From positions 1 through 55,156 of the forward strand of contig NZ_JAVIWK010000002.1 in NCBI RefSeq assembly GCF_034314165.1: DNA of 55,156 nucleotides, read 5' to 3'. The stretch comes from Pseudomonas sp. Bout1. Lineage in GTDB: Bacteria; Pseudomonadota; Gammaproteobacteria; Pseudomonadales; Pseudomonadaceae. This document shows, piece after piece, positions 8,759 to 16,053 of the stretch. The translations under genes were made by a program, and so were the position numbers. Position 1 is the first letter of the stretch, and each line of letters begins with the position of its first letter. The notes beneath the pieces were generated by a model. That model was not told where the DNA came from. It searched no databases and worked only from the letters and a program-made list of their open reading frames with translations.

Positions 8759-10246
8759 TTAGTGGCTCATGAGCTTGTCGATGGCGCCAGGTTTGTCATG
8801 CACGCCAAAGCGGTCAACGATTGTGGCGCTGGCCTCATTTAGACCCAGCACTTCAACCTCGGCGCCCTCGCGACGGAACTTGATTACCACTTTATCCAGC
8901 GCGGCGACGGCGGTGATATCCCAGAAATGCGCCTGTGTCAGATCGATGGTGACCTTGTTGAGCGCTTCCTTGAAGTCAAAAACTTCGGTGAACTTGTCTG
9001 CCGAGCTGAAGAACACCTGGCCTACCACGCGGTAAGTCCGATGCGACTCCGTCTCTTCAAGACTGCTCTTGATATCGAGGTAATGTCCGACCTTGTTCGC
9101 AAAGAACAACGAAGCCAGCAGTACGCCGACCAACACGCCGTAAGCCAGATTATGCGTTGCCACGACCACCACAACGGTCGCGACCATGACGAGGTTGGTC
9201 GACAGTGGGTGCTCTTTCAGATTGCGCAAGGAATCCCAGCTAAAGGTGCCGATGGATACCATGATCATCACAGCAACCAATGCAGCCATCGGGATCTTGG
9301 AGAGCCATTCGCCGAGGAAAACGACCATCAGCAGCAAGAAAATGCCCGCGCACAATGTGGAGAGACGGGTACGTCCACCGGATTTCACGTTGATGATCGA
9401 CTGGCCGATCATGGCGCAGCCTGCCATACCGCCGAGCATCCCGGCAGCGATGTTGGCAATGCCTTGACCCTTGCATTCACGGTTTTTGTTGCTGGTGGTA
9501 TCGGTCAAATCGTCGACGATGGTCGCGGTCATCATGGACTCAAGCAGACCTACTACGGCCAAGGCGGCTGAGTACGGGAAGATGATGCGCAGAGTTTCAA
9601 CGTTCAGCGGGACTTCAGGCCACAGGAAAATCGGCAGCGTGTCCGGCAGTTCGCCCATGTCACCCACAGTGCGGATATCCAGACCGAGGTAAATAGCAAT
9701 GGCCGTCAGGGCCAGGATGCACACCAGCGGCGAGGGAATCAGCTTGCCGATCTTCGGTACATACGGAAACAGATAGATTATTCCGAGGCCCACTACGGTC
9801 ATGGCGTAAACGTGCCAGGTCACGTTGGTCAATTCAGGTAACTGCGCCATGAAAATCAGAATCGCCAATGCATTCACAAAGCCTGTGACTACCGAGCGCG
9901 AAACAAAGCGCATCAGAGAGCCCAGTTTCAGGTATCCAGCGAGGATTTGAAGCGCCCCGCAGAGCAAGGTGGCTGCCAGCAAATACTGAAGCCCGTGATC
10001 TTTTACCAGGGTGACCATCAGCAGTGCCATCGCACCGGTAGCTGCCGAGATCATGCCGGGTCGACCGCCGACGAAGGCGATGACAGCACAGATACAGAAG
10101 GAGGCGTAGAGACCGACCTTGGGGTCGACGCCGGCAATGATAGAGAAAGCAATGGCCTCCGGGATCAGCGCGAGCGCGACCACGATCCCCGCGAGCACGT
10201 CTCCACGGACGTTGGAAAACCACGTTTGTTTGAGCGATTGCAGCAT
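8759..10246 (-). CDS. SulP (SLC26) family anion transporter with STAS domain
   Basis: This is an inner-membrane transporter for sulfate, bicarbonate or a similar anion. About ten to twelve hydrophobic segments run from residue 12 to about 390. They include the family signature region [28 protein letters not shown] and the [25 protein letters not shown] loop. The last 100 residues form a cytosolic STAS domain ([13 protein letters not shown]...[22 protein letters not shown]). I placed the start at MLQSLKQTW (10246), although the frame stays open upstream to 10279; neither start has a strong ribosome site. It is the first gene of a two-gene operon with the stress protein. Substrate cannot be read from sequence. 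Confidence 0.9.
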   Translation of the reverse strand: MLQSLKQTWFSNVRGDVLAGIVVALALIPEAIAFSIIAGVDPKVGLYASFCICAVIAFVGGRPGMISAATGAMALLMVTLVKDHGLQYLLAATLLCGALQILAGYLKLGSLMRFVSRSVVTGFVNALAILIFMAQLPELTNVTWHVYAMTVVGLGIIYLFPYVPKIGKLIPSPLVCILALTAIAIYLGLDIRTVGDMGELPDTLPIFLWPEVPLNVETLRIIFPYSAALAVVGLLESMMTATIVDDLTDTTSNKNRECKGQGIANIAAGMLGGMAGCAMIGQSIINVKSGGRTRLSTLCAGIFLLLMVVFLGEWLSKIPMAALVAVMIMVSIGTFSWDSLRNLKEHPLSTNLVMVATVVVVVATHNLAYGVLVGVLLASLFFANKVGHYLDIKSSLEETESHRTYRVVGQVFFSSADKFTEVFDFKEALNKVTIDLTQAHFWDITAVAALDKVVIKFRREGAEVEVLGLNEASATIVDRFGVHDKPGAIDKLMSH

Positions 10247-10670
10247 CAGAATATCCAAGGCAATGCACCACACGCACACCAGGCAGATGGCGAGCGCGTC
10301 GATACGAATTCAAGTTGTGAGGATTATTTGGCTGTGTGCCTTGGGTGTAAAAACCGGGCATACAGCAGTACGCGACCGCGAGCGAAACTAGCGGAAGCGA
10401 GATGTTGCGAGGGGGCGTAGCGCTAAGGCGGCGTAGGCTGCCAGTAGATCGTTTGGAGTACAGTCATGCTGGTGTTCCTGTAGCTCAAGAGGTATGGCTG
10501 AGCGATAAAGTATACAGTGAAGATATCGTCAAATGCGACCTGCTGCCTCGTTTGGGTCAGTTCTTCCAGCCGTGCTGATCTCCCTAGGGCAAGTCTTTCT
10601 AGATTAAACCGCGACGAACTCCGCTGTCAGGCAGTGTACACATGGTGGAGAGATCAATTCAGATCCTCCT
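10247..10670. other. Non-coding gap upstream of sulP
   Basis: About 420 bp with no convincing gene. It must contain the sulP promoter on the minus strand; a TTGACG with an AT-rich stretch downstream (minus strand, around 10500-10545) is a possible but poorly spaced candidate. The right edge, CTCCT, is the target duplication of the chrA element. Confidence 0.4.
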
Positions 10671-10708
10671 GGGGTCGATAGAGAAATCGGAAAAAATCGT
10701 ACGCTAAG
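10671..10708 (+). repeat. Left 38-bp inverted repeat of chrA element
   Basis: Starts GGGGTCGATAGAGAAATCGG and ends TCGTACGCTAAG. It is preceded by CTCCT. Confidence 0.92.
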
Positions 10709-10828
10709 CATTCGGCCTGTCAGGTTGAGGCCATAGAGATTGACGCCTTGGCGTCAGAAAATGCAGAAAGCGGCCCTAGTCTGACGCGGTGCCAGTGAAC
10801 CGCCTGACGCCGAGTTGAAGCCGTAAAC

Positions 10829-11134
10829 TCAGCAACCTTCGATCAACTCGCCGAACAGTTCCTTAACCTTTGCACGTGCCTCGACCAGCGCAACTTGGCC
10901 TTGCTCAGTGATCTCATAGACACGCCGTTCACGTCGCCCGGTGCGTTCGTGGCGTGAGGTCAAATAGCCCTTCTTTTCCAGCCCGTGCAGCATTGGGTAT
11001 ACCGTCCCGGCGCTCAGCTCGTAGCCGTGTCGTTGCAGTTCTTCGATGATTCCCAGTCCGAAGACGGGCTTCTCGGCTGCATGGTGAAGTATGTGCAGGC
11101 GGATCAACCCGCCGTACAGGTCTTTATCTGTCAT
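10829..11134 (-). CDS. PadR-family transcriptional regulator
   Basis: This is a 101-residue winged-helix repressor of the PadR family. The recognition region is GLGIIEELQRHGYELSAGTVYPMLHGLEKKGYL, followed by the wing RHERTGRRERRVYEITEQG. It lies 10 bp after chrA on the same strand, so it is the second gene of the operon and probably controls it, sensing chromate or a related stress. A long inverted repeat upstream of chrA (12390-12417) is a candidate operator. The start at 11134 is the only good one. Confidence 0.92.
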   Translation of the reverse strand: MTDKDLYGGLIRLHILHHAAEKPVFGLGIIEELQRHGYELSAGTVYPMLHGLEKKGYLTSRHERTGRRERRVYEITEQGQVALVEARAKVKELFGELIEGC

Positions 11135-11144
11135 TTTTCGTGCC

Positions 11145-12350
11145 TCACAGCGCGATACTCAACAGCCAACCCGCTGCACCGCTGCCGACGACAACTAGCC
11201 ACGGCGGGAGCTTCCAGAACATCAGTGCGACAAGGGCGACCAGGGCCAAGACAAAGTCTTGCGGCTGAAATATGGCGCTAGTCCATACAGGGTGATAGAA
11301 CGCGGCCAGCAGCAGGCCAACCACCGCCGCATTGACCCCAGCCAGCGCGGCTTGCATGCCTGTATTGCGACGCAGACGCTCCCAAAATGGCATGGCTCCC
11401 ACAACCAGCAGAAAAGAGGGTGCGAAGATAGCCAGTAGGCACACAATACCGCCGACCCAGCCAGAGGGAGCGGTGCTCATCGAAGCACCAAGGAACGCGG
11501 CGAATGTGAACAATGGGCCGGGCACCGCTTGAGCCGCCCCGTACCCCGCGAGGAAGGATTCATTACTGACCCAGCCGGAGGACACCACTTCGGCTTGCAG
11601 CAGCGGCAACACAACGTGGCCACCACCGAACACTAGTGACCCCACACGATAGAAGGCGTCCACTACCACCATCGTTGGACTTGGCAGCAATTTTGCCAAG
11701 ATCGGTAGGCCAATCAGCAGGGCAAAAAATAACGATAGCCAAAGTGCGCCGGCCCGGTGACTGACCGTGATAGGTAGTGGGTCGTGCTCAACAGTATGTG
11801 CTGGCTTGAACAATAGTCGGCCTATGATGCCTGCGGCAGCAATCACACCAACCTGCCCCCACGCGGACGGTACGAGCAGGACAGCACAGGCGGCAATCGC
11901 CATTATTGTGACTCTCAGCCCATCCGTACACAGGTTGCGCGCCATGCCCCATACCGCTTGGGCGACTACGGCAACGGCCACCACTTTTAGGCCATGCAAC
12001 GCGCCCGGCGAAACGGAATCCCCATAGTTGGAAATGCCCAGCGCGAACAGGATTAAAGCTACGGCCGAAGGCAGCGTAAAGCCTGTCCAAGCAGCCAGCG
12101 CCCCGCTATATCCAGCCCGTGATAGCCCCAACGCTATGCCGACCTGGCTGCTTGCTGGGCCTGGAAGAAATTGGCACAGCGCCACTAAATCAGCATAGCT
12201 GCGTTCAGACAACCAGCGCCGTCGTGTGACGAACTCGTCACGGAAATAGCCTAAGTGCACGATGGGGCCGCCGAAGGAGGTCAATCCAAGTCGTAGAAAA
12301 ATAAGAAAAACCGACCATGGGCTGCGGTCATCGGTGGAGGTATTAGTCAT
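11145..12350 (-). CDS. chrA: Chromate transporter ChrA
   Basis: This inner-membrane protein of the CHR family exports chromate driven by the membrane potential. It has two homologous halves, each of about six hydrophobic segments. The N-half shows FLRLGLTSFGGPIVHLGYFR and QFLPGPASSQVGIALG. The C-half shows FYRVGSLVFGGGHVVLPLLQ and GYGAAQAVPGPLFTFAAFLG, the paired FGGP/FGGGHVVLPLL and PGP motifs of long-chain ChrA proteins. I set the start at MTNTSTDD (12350), giving 401 residues, the usual size. The gene is the main cargo of the nested element and is co-transcribed with padR. Confidence 0.94.
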   Translation of the reverse strand: MTNTSTDDRSPWSVFLIFLRLGLTSFGGPIVHLGYFRDEFVTRRRWLSERSYADLVALCQFLPGPASSQVGIALGLSRAGYSGALAAWTGFTLPSAVALILFALGISNYGDSVSPGALHGLKVVAVAVVAQAVWGMARNLCTDGLRVTIMAIAACAVLLVPSAWGQVGVIAAAGIIGRLLFKPAHTVEHDPLPITVSHRAGALWLSLFFALLIGLPILAKLLPSPTMVVVDAFYRVGSLVFGGGHVVLPLLQAEVVSSGWVSNESFLAGYGAAQAVPGPLFTFAAFLGASMSTAPSGWVGGIVCLLAIFAPSFLLVVGAMPFWERLRRNTGMQAALAGVNAAVVGLLLAAFYHPVWTSAIFQPQDFVLALVALVALMFWKLPPWLVVVGSGAAGWLLSIAL

Positions 12351-12389
12351 GCGTTGGCCTACCTGATTTTCCACAGATTAATCCATAAT

Positions 12390-12417
12390 AATCGAACTTC
12401 GATAACGAAATTCGATT
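12390..12417 (-). promoter_or_regulatory. Candidate PadR operator upstream of chrA
   Basis: A 28-bp nearly perfect inverted repeat. Its outer arms are AATCGAA and TTCGATT, and the inner part is TTCGTTATCGAA. It lies about 40 bp before the chrA start, where a repressor of this operon would bind. Confidence 0.6.
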
Positions 12418-12543
12418 TTATAGCTGCCCAAAACAACTGGAGTACCGTGCAATTCGTACTGGGTGTCGCAATGCAAGTAATCGATGTTGTGCTAGCCGCT
12501 GGTTTTGTCTGCTAGCACAGTTCATTAGCAAAACACGCTTGGC

Positions 12544-12581
12544 CTTAGCGTACGATTTTTTCCGTTTTCTCTATTGCCCCC
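12544..12581 (-). repeat. Right 38-bp inverted repeat of chrA element
   Basis: Read on the minus strand it begins GGGGGCAATAGAGAAAACGG and ends CGTACGCTAAG. It is followed on the plus strand by CTCCT, matching the left flank. Confidence 0.92.
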
Positions 12582-12584
12582 CTC

Positions 12585-12660
12585 CTGGTCACTCCGAATG
12601 CAAATAACTGGTCAAGAATGCAGCCGGCTGGTCAATAACGGCGCCAATGGGTGGTCAAGT
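12585..12660. repeat. Phased TGGTCA repeats, possible IS21-like end
   Basis: CTGGTCA or GTGGTCA occurs four times (near 12585, 12606, 12628 and 12652) at about 22-bp spacing. Multiple short terminal repeats of this kind are typical of IS21-family ends. No istA or istB gene is present, so this would be only a remnant. Confidence 0.35.
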
Positions 12661-12669
12661 TGCGCAATG

Positions 12670-12759
12670 GTTTTATCGAGTCGGATGCCTGGGAAGAGGG
12701 CTCTGAACGGAGCTAGTCGGGCTTACGTTGGTTTTTGGTTCCATTGCTCCCCAAACCCC
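12670..12759 (-). repeat. Right end of 9.8-kb transposon with duplicated tnpR tail
   Basis: 12722-12759 is the 38-bp right inverted repeat. Inward of it, 12674-12717 repeats the last codons of tnpR (ESDAWEEGSERS and a stop, against EADAWEEGSERRW at the left end). The inverted similarity between the two ends is therefore about 85-90 bp, not just 38. Confidence 0.88.
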
Positions 12760-12795
12760 AATCACGCATGGCTTCATAAATGGCTTCCCCTTTAA
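12760..12795 (+). pseudogene. Zinc-ribbon protein, detached 3' end
   Basis: After the second AATCA duplication the frame reads N-HAWLHKWLPL and a stop. Removing the transposon and one duplication joins ...ACIPV-N directly to this tail, restoring the C-terminus of the gene that begins at 2414. Confidence 0.8.
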
Positions 12796-12804
12796 TGATG
12801 CATT

Positions 12805-13295
12805 GGCGTGTTCGGCTACGCCTCAGCGGCTGTCGTGAACCAAGCCCCGGCCAAGAGCGCGCCGGGTCTTGGCCCTTCGGGCTTCCATCCTCACGCCTTC
12901 GCCCGTAAACGGGCTGCGCGCTCCGCTTGCCTCCGGTCGCAAGCGACCTGCGCACCGTCCTGCAGGACGGTTTGCCCGCACTCCGCGAGTGACCAGGTAG
13001 CCCGCCGTCATCGTTTGGTAGCGAACGCCCCGATGTTCTATCCGCCGCTGTGCCTTGCCTGCAAGGTGCTTTCGCGGCATATCCTCGGGCGATGAAACTG
13101 CCCTCCGGTATTCCACGACACCTTGCACGCGGCCCGTCTCTGGATAGAACGGGCTTACCGCGACCAACCGAAGCCGACGAGCAGATCCACCACCGGCAGC
13201 GCGCTCCAATGCGAAGGGGTTTTGAGGCTCGCTGCGCGAGCGCTGTTAAAAGGATTTGTTTCCCGCTCTAACGCTCGGCATTCGGAGCAGATCAG
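12805..13295. repeat. 491-bp structured repeat, copy 1 (full)
   Basis: Copy 1 matches 51849-52339 base for base apart from a few substitutions, and parts recur at 16481 and 47177. It is GC-rich and packed with inverted repeats. These include 12840-12872 (CCAAG...CTTGG), 12901-12914 (GCCCGTAAACGGGC), 12935-12948 (GGTCGCAAGCGACC) and 12955-12970 (CCGTCCTGCAGGACGG). There is also a nested long-range pair: GTTCTATCC (13035) with GGATAGAAC (13142), enclosing TGCAAGGTG (13060) with CACCTTGCA (13119). No open frame in it looks protein-like. It could encode a structured RNA or act as folded single-stranded DNA. Confidence 0.85.
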
Positions 13296-13333
13296 AAAGC
13301 CAGCGGCGTCAAGCACACCGGCTAAAAACTTGA

Positions 13334-13627
13334 TCAGGAAGGCGCGTGCTGACGTGCTGTCATGTCCACACCAACGGCGCGCATCACGGCCAGCATGGTT
13401 TTCAGCGTGGGGTTCCCTTTCTCGCTGAATGACCGATAGAGCATTTCGCGGGACAGGCCGGATTCCTTGGCAATTTCGGTCATACCCTTGGCTCTGGCAA
13501 CTATGCCGAGCGCTTTAGCGATGTGGCCCGCATCACCAGATTCAAAGGCGTCAGCCATGAAAACGGCAATGGTTTCAGAATCAACCAGCGCCGCCGCTGG
13601 GTCATAGTCATAAAGTGGCTCGTTCAT
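13334..13627 (-). CDS. HTH antitoxin of RelE-type pair
   Basis: This 97-residue protein belongs to the COG3636-type addiction antidotes. A C-terminal lambda-repressor-like helix-turn-helix is visible: MTEIAKESGLSREMLYRSFSEKGNPTLKTMLAVMRAVGVD. The first codon overlaps the toxin stop (ATGA arrangement), so the toxin is encoded first, the reverse of classical relBE order and usual for this class. It should bind the toxin and, through the HTH, the palindrome at 13968-13990 upstream of the pair. Confidence 0.9.
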   Translation of the reverse strand: MNEPLYDYDPAAALVDSETIAVFMADAFESGDAGHIAKALGIVARAKGMTEIAKESGLSREMLYRSFSEKGNPTLKTMLAVMRAVGVDMTARQHAPS

Positions 13628-13926
13628 TCATTGTCGCTCCAATCTTTTGCAAGGATTTTGGCCGTTTCAATGTCGCGGGATTGCGTGGCCTTGTCGCCTC
13701 CACACAGCAAAATCACCAGCTCATCGCCGCGTTGCTGAAAATACACCCGATACCCCGGCCCATAGTGAATACGCAACTCGCTAACGCCTTGGCCAACTGG
13801 GGAGACATCCCCCATCAGTCCGTTTGCTACCCGGATGACCCGAGCGGCAATCGCGGCCTTTGCAGTCCTGTCTTTGAGTTTGCTTTCCCAAGTGCGAAAC
13901 GTCGCGGTCTGTTTGATCGTTTTCAT
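13624..13926 (-). CDS. RelE/HigB-type toxin (COG3657 class)
   Basis: This 100-residue basic protein resembles the addiction-module killer proteins of the RelE superfamily, probable ribosome-dependent mRNA interferases. Recognisable features are TFRTWESKLKDRTAKAAIAARVIRVANGLMGDVSPVGQGVSELRIHYGPGYRVYF and a C-terminal GGDKATQSRDIETAKILA. It is encoded directly upstream of its antitoxin. Its likely -10 is TACAAT, just before the start on the minus strand. It serves plasmid maintenance. Confidence 0.9.
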   Translation of the reverse strand: MKTIKQTATFRTWESKLKDRTAKAAIAARVIRVANGLMGDVSPVGQGVSELRIHYGPGYRVYFQQRGDELVILLCGGDKATQSRDIETAKILAKDWSDNE

Positions 13927-13967
13927 AGGTGCATTGTAGCGTATAAATCACACTCAGTCAGAGACTA

Positions 13968-13990
13968 TTTGTACAATGTGATTGTACAAA
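13968..13990. promoter_or_regulatory. Palindromic operator between TA pair and leader gene
   Basis: TTTGTACAAT and ATTGTACAAA form a perfect 10-bp inverted repeat around GTG. It lies between the divergent toxin-antitoxin promoter and the TTGACA box at 13994, so one bound antitoxin complex could affect both directions. Confidence 0.65.
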
Positions 13991-13993
13991 CAG

Positions 13994-14101
13994 TTGACAG
14001 AATGCAGGGCAAATGAGACACTAAAACCGTCGAAGCAATCAGCCTCGACACTGGGCAAAGCGGCGGCAACCGCTCCAGTAAATCTGCGAAGGAGATACAC
14101 C
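13994..14101 (+). promoter_or_regulatory. Sigma70 promoter plus structured leader RNA, copy 1
   Basis: TTGACA (13994-13999), a 17-bp spacer and GACACT (14017-14022) form the promoter. The transcript then carries GTCGA...TCGAC (first hairpin). The second hairpin is 14050-14079: outer stem ACTGG/CCAGT, inner stem GCGG/CCGC, loop CGGCAA. CTGCGAAGGAG with the ribosome site follows. The same design precedes genes at 14889, 15635 and 52542. Confidence 0.8.
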
Positions 14102-14458
14102 ATGGCTAGTGCAGCTCAGATCACCAGCGTTGAAAACTGCCTTTCCCATAATGACCTTTTCGCCTTCTGGAATGGTCGCCCTAAAGGCGATGCCCCCGTA
14201 TCCGACTATGATCCCGCAGCAGTGATCGACGCTCACCAGAAGGAAGCTAGCCGTTGCTGTGGCTGTTACTTTGAGTTGTACGAGGCCATCTTGCTGCGCG
14301 GTCTTCGTAATGAGCTGGATAAGCTCGAAGGCGCAGATAAGCTCGCGTTTCAACAGGCGCTGTGGGTTAGCCGGATCAAGGTTGATGATGAGGCAATCGC
14401 AGAAGCAGAGCAGGCCGAAAGCGAATGCATGGATGAAGTACGACGCGACCAGGAGTAA
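14102..14458 (+). CDS. Unknown small acidic protein with leader RNA
   Basis: The 118-residue product (MASAAQITSVENCLSHNDLF...) is acidic and mostly helical, with a CCGCYFELYEAILLRGLRNELDKLEG stretch containing three close cysteines. I recognise no family. The start at 14102 is fixed by GAAGGAG eight bases upstream and by the leader structure; the open frame extends further but into the leader. It is the first gene after oriT-side toxin-antitoxin genes and may be an establishment function; that is inference from position only. Confidence 0.75.
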   Translation: MASAAQITSVENCLSHNDLFAFWNGRPKGDAPVSDYDPAAVIDAHQKEASRCCGCYFELYEAILLRGLRNELDKLEGADKLAFQQALWVSRIKVDDEAIAEAEQAESECMDEVRRDQE

Positions 14459-14465
14459 TCACCAG

Positions 14466-14485
14466 TGCCCCGGCCAGCTGGGGCA
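14466..14485 (+). promoter_or_regulatory. Intergenic hairpin before next small gene
   Basis: TGCCCC and GGGGCA form a 6-bp stem with an 8-base loop, starting eight bases after the previous stop and about 25 bases before the next ribosome site. No T run follows, so it is more likely an mRNA processing or translation element than a terminator. Confidence 0.5.
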
Positions 14486-14507
14486 TTGCTGCAATGAGGG
14501 GATTTTA

Positions 14508-14701
14508 TGCCTGTCGTAGCTATCACCAGCCTTGCTGGAATACTCCGATTCGTTCGACGTCGAAGACCTGCAAACCTTGTTCGGGGAATTGTTGATCGAG
14601 GCCAAGGAGAAAGGAGCGCTAGACCTTCCAGCACCCGAAAATAACGGCCTAGCCATTGAATGCACGAGCGTAGGCCGGGTTTCCCCGGACTGGCGAGATT
14701 A
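14508..14701 (+). pseudogene. Small unknown gene, probable frameshift
   Basis: ATG 14508 has a good ribosome site (GAGGGG) and begins MPVVAITS. After about eight codons the protein-like frame shifts by one base and continues LLEYSDSFDVEDLQTLFGEL to a stop at 14701 (...RVSPDWRD). The unshifted frame gives an arginine-rich nonsense tail. It is a short acidic protein of unknown function, probably inactivated. Confidence 0.5.
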
Positions 14702-14729
14702 GCCAATTAAGGGCCAGCGAGTGTGGAAA

Positions 14730-14745
14730 TTCTCGCACGAGAGAA
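14730..14745. promoter_or_regulatory. Palindromic operator site 1 (one mismatch)
   Basis: TTCTCGCACGAGAGAA differs at one position from the perfect 16-bp palindrome found at seven other places. It lies 30 bp upstream of the -35 box of the next leader. Confidence 0.6.
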
Positions 14746-14775
14746 AATGTTAGTAATATTAGATTTTACAAATGG

Positions 14776-14888
14776 TTGACGTATTCGAAGTGATTTGAGA
14801 TAATAACCACGTCGAAGCAATACTGCCTCGACACCCCGGAACACGCGGCGGCAACCGCTCCGGGGCCATCTGCGAAAGAGGCAACATC
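14776..14888 (+). promoter_or_regulatory. Sigma70 promoter plus structured leader RNA, copy 2
   Basis: TTGACG (14776), a 17-bp spacer and GATAAT (14799) form a near-consensus promoter. Hairpin I is GTCGA (14811)/TCGAC (14828). Hairpin II is 14834-14865, with outer stem CCCCGGA/TCCGGGG, inner stem GCGG/CCGC and loop CGGCAA. CTGCGAAAGAG follows before the start codon. Confidence 0.85.
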
Positions 14889-15341
14889 ATGACGACTACA
14901 ATCGAGCAAGTTTTCTATCAGCCGGGACAACACTGGGTTTGGGCCTACGCGGAAAAATCAGCCTCCGGCGAATGGGTTGACCAGTGCGGGGCCAACCTTG
15001 AAAAGCTCGCCGGCCGTTATCCGGGCATGGAAATCATCACCAGTGATGAAGCTGTCGCCAAGATCGAAGCCCTCAGCAAAGCGGCCCCCATCCTGATCGA
15101 TGCAGAAGCCTATGACGACGCGCTCAACATGCTCCCGCCCATGGGCTGGGTTCATGACTGCGACGCCTCTTCATTCAAAATGAGCGAACGCACAAACGGT
15201 CGAATCACCCGGATCTATGTTCGCCTCGGTCGTCACTGTTTCCGTTTCTCGGCTGAATACACCATGTCGCACGCCGATGCAGTTGCCACCGTTCGTGCAG
15301 CTGCGCCGAAACTTCTCGCGGCGCAAGTAGCGACCGCCTAA
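14889..15341 (+). CDS. Unknown protein, paralogue of the 53435 gene
   Basis: The 150-residue product begins TTTIEQVFYQPGQHWVWAYA and contains WVHDCDASSFKMSERTNGRITRIYVRLGRHCFRFS. The protein at 53435 shares the same plan (KVFYVPGQ... and CDSFKLECCEVGNVTRIFAHWEGRYWTF), so both belong to one plasmid family that I cannot name. There is no signal peptide or membrane segment. The start is fixed by the leader and by a ribosome site in GCGAAAGAGGCAACATC. Both paralogues sit in leader-headed small-gene operons. Confidence 0.8.
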   Translation: MTTTIEQVFYQPGQHWVWAYAEKSASGEWVDQCGANLEKLAGRYPGMEIITSDEAVAKIEALSKAAPILIDAEAYDDALNMLPPMGWVHDCDASSFKMSERTNGRITRIYVRLGRHCFRFSAEYTMSHADAVATVRAAAPKLLAAQVATA

Positions 15342-15349
15342 ACCAGACC

Positions 15350-15369
15350 GGGAGCGGTTAGCCGCTCCC
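15350..15369 (+). promoter_or_regulatory. Intergenic hairpin GGGAGCGG/CCGCTCCC
   Basis: A perfect 8-bp stem with loop TTAG starts eight bases after a stop codon and ends just before CTGCAAAGG and the next start codon. It resembles hairpin II of the leaders in position but lacks the CGGCAA loop. Confidence 0.55.
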
Positions 15370-15381
15370 CCTGCAAAGGCC

Positions 15382-15573
15382 ATGAACATGACCCGCAATG
15401 CTGCAATTGCCCTAATCAAGCTCGCCGGATACCACGGCGACACCAAGACCGCCATGCGGATCTACACCGAAAATCGCGTCAGTCATACGGCCTACCCCGA
15501 GGCATATGCTCGGGGTGGCCAGCTCAAGCAAGAAGGCATGGCCTGCACTTGTTTCGAATGTAACCCGCGATAA
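15382..15573 (+). CDS. Unknown small protein with CxCxxC
   Basis: The 63-residue product starts MNMTRNAAIALIKLAGYHGD and ends MACTCFECNPR, with a C-x-C-x-x-C cluster that could bind a metal. No family is recognised. It follows the 14889 gene by 40 bp and a strong hairpin and is probably in the same operon. Confidence 0.6.
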   Translation: MNMTRNAAIALIKLAGYHGDTKTAMRIYTENRVSHTAYPEAYARGGQLKQEGMACTCFECNPR

Positions 15574-15580
15574 ACCCAAT

Positions 15581-15634
15581 AACCTCGGCATCAGCGGCGG
15601 CAACCGCGCCGGGGTTCTGCGAAGGAAGGACATC
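15581..15634 (+). promoter_or_regulatory. Structured leader RNA, copy 3 (no own promoter seen)
   Basis: Outer stem AACCTCGGC (15581-15589) pairs with GCCGGGGTT (15608-15616), nine pairs including one wobble. The inner GCGG/CCGC stem and the CGGCAA loop are identical to the other copies. CTGCGAAGGAAGGA follows. It lies inside the operon, so it acts on an internal message. Confidence 0.8.
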
Positions 15635-16006
15635 ATGAGCGTAACCATCGTCAGCGACACCCACATCACCGCCCTAGTCGCATTCGCATTAGGCGAGAAC
15701 TGGCACGCGCCCGAACAGCGAACGGAGGCACAGCGCATCGCTGATTGCCTCAAATCCACGAATGTGGACGCGTACAACGAAGTAAACATGGACGAACCCG
15801 GCATTGATGAGCCGCCTTGCGTTTTGGTCGCTGGCCAAGTCATTCCGACAGCTTTGCAGGCACTCAAGCTGATCGAGTTCTACGAGTCTCACGCTAGCGA
15901 ATTTGGTGGTTACTTCTACAACACCGCAGCATATGAAATTCGCTCGATGGGCGCCCAAGCCATCGCTCAGCTCGACGGCTACGCCGCCGCGCCGTTCACC
16001 CTTTGA
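15635..16006 (+). CDS. Unknown protein with leader RNA
   Basis: This is a 123-residue acidic protein (MSVTIVSDTHITALVAFALGENW...) with the segment EQRTEAQRIADCLKSTNVDAYNEVN and a tyrosine-rich patch EFGGYFYNTAAYEIRSMGAQAIAQLDGY. I recognise no family. The start at 15635 is set by GAAGGAAGGACATC. It is the last intact member of the leader-headed group before the oriT side. Confidence 0.75.
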   Translation: MSVTIVSDTHITALVAFALGENWHAPEQRTEAQRIADCLKSTNVDAYNEVNMDEPGIDEPPCVLVAGQVIPTALQALKLIEFYESHASEFGGYFYNTAAYEIRSMGAQAIAQLDGYAAAPFTL

Positions 16007-16053
16007 CCTGATCACGCGGCGGGGCAGATCCCGTCGCTTCTGCTGGAGGTGGT

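Larger units (their letters stand above)
10671..12581. mobile_element. Transposase-free Tn3-derived element carrying padR-chrA
   Basis: This 1911-bp unit is bounded by 38-bp inverted repeats (10671-10708 and 12544-12581). Both contain CGGAAAAAATCGTACGCTAAG-type inner halves, and identical CTCCT duplications flank them (10666-10670 and 12582-12586). It encodes only a PadR regulator and a chromate transporter. It has no transposase or resolvase, so it must have moved by a transposase acting in trans. It is nested inside the larger Tn3-family transposon. Confidence 0.92.
2988..12759. mobile_element. Tn3-family transposon carrying TA pair, sulP-usp and nested chrA element
   Basis: Both ends are 38-bp inverted repeats starting GGGGTTTGGGGAGCAATGG (2988-3025 and, inverted, 12722-12759). 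They are flanked by identical 5-bp duplications AATCA (2983-2987 and 12760-12764). Inside are tnpR, a putative res region, an RHH/PIN toxin-antitoxin pair, tnpA, a universal stress gene and sulP, plus a second element at 10671-12581. The flanks rejoin to a continuous zinc-ribbon reading frame, which proves the boundaries. Length is 9772 bp, or about 7.9 kb without the nested element. Confidence 0.93.

Noticed and set aside
8927..9571. 214-residue plus-strand frame opposite sulP
   Set aside because: It is antisense to a complete membrane transporter with all family motifs.
12823..13209. Minus-strand 128-residue frame in the 491-bp repeat
   Set aside because: It has no ribosome site, an arginine-rich translation and no family resemblance, and is a by-product of GC-rich structured DNA; the same holds for its copies at 51867 and 46980.
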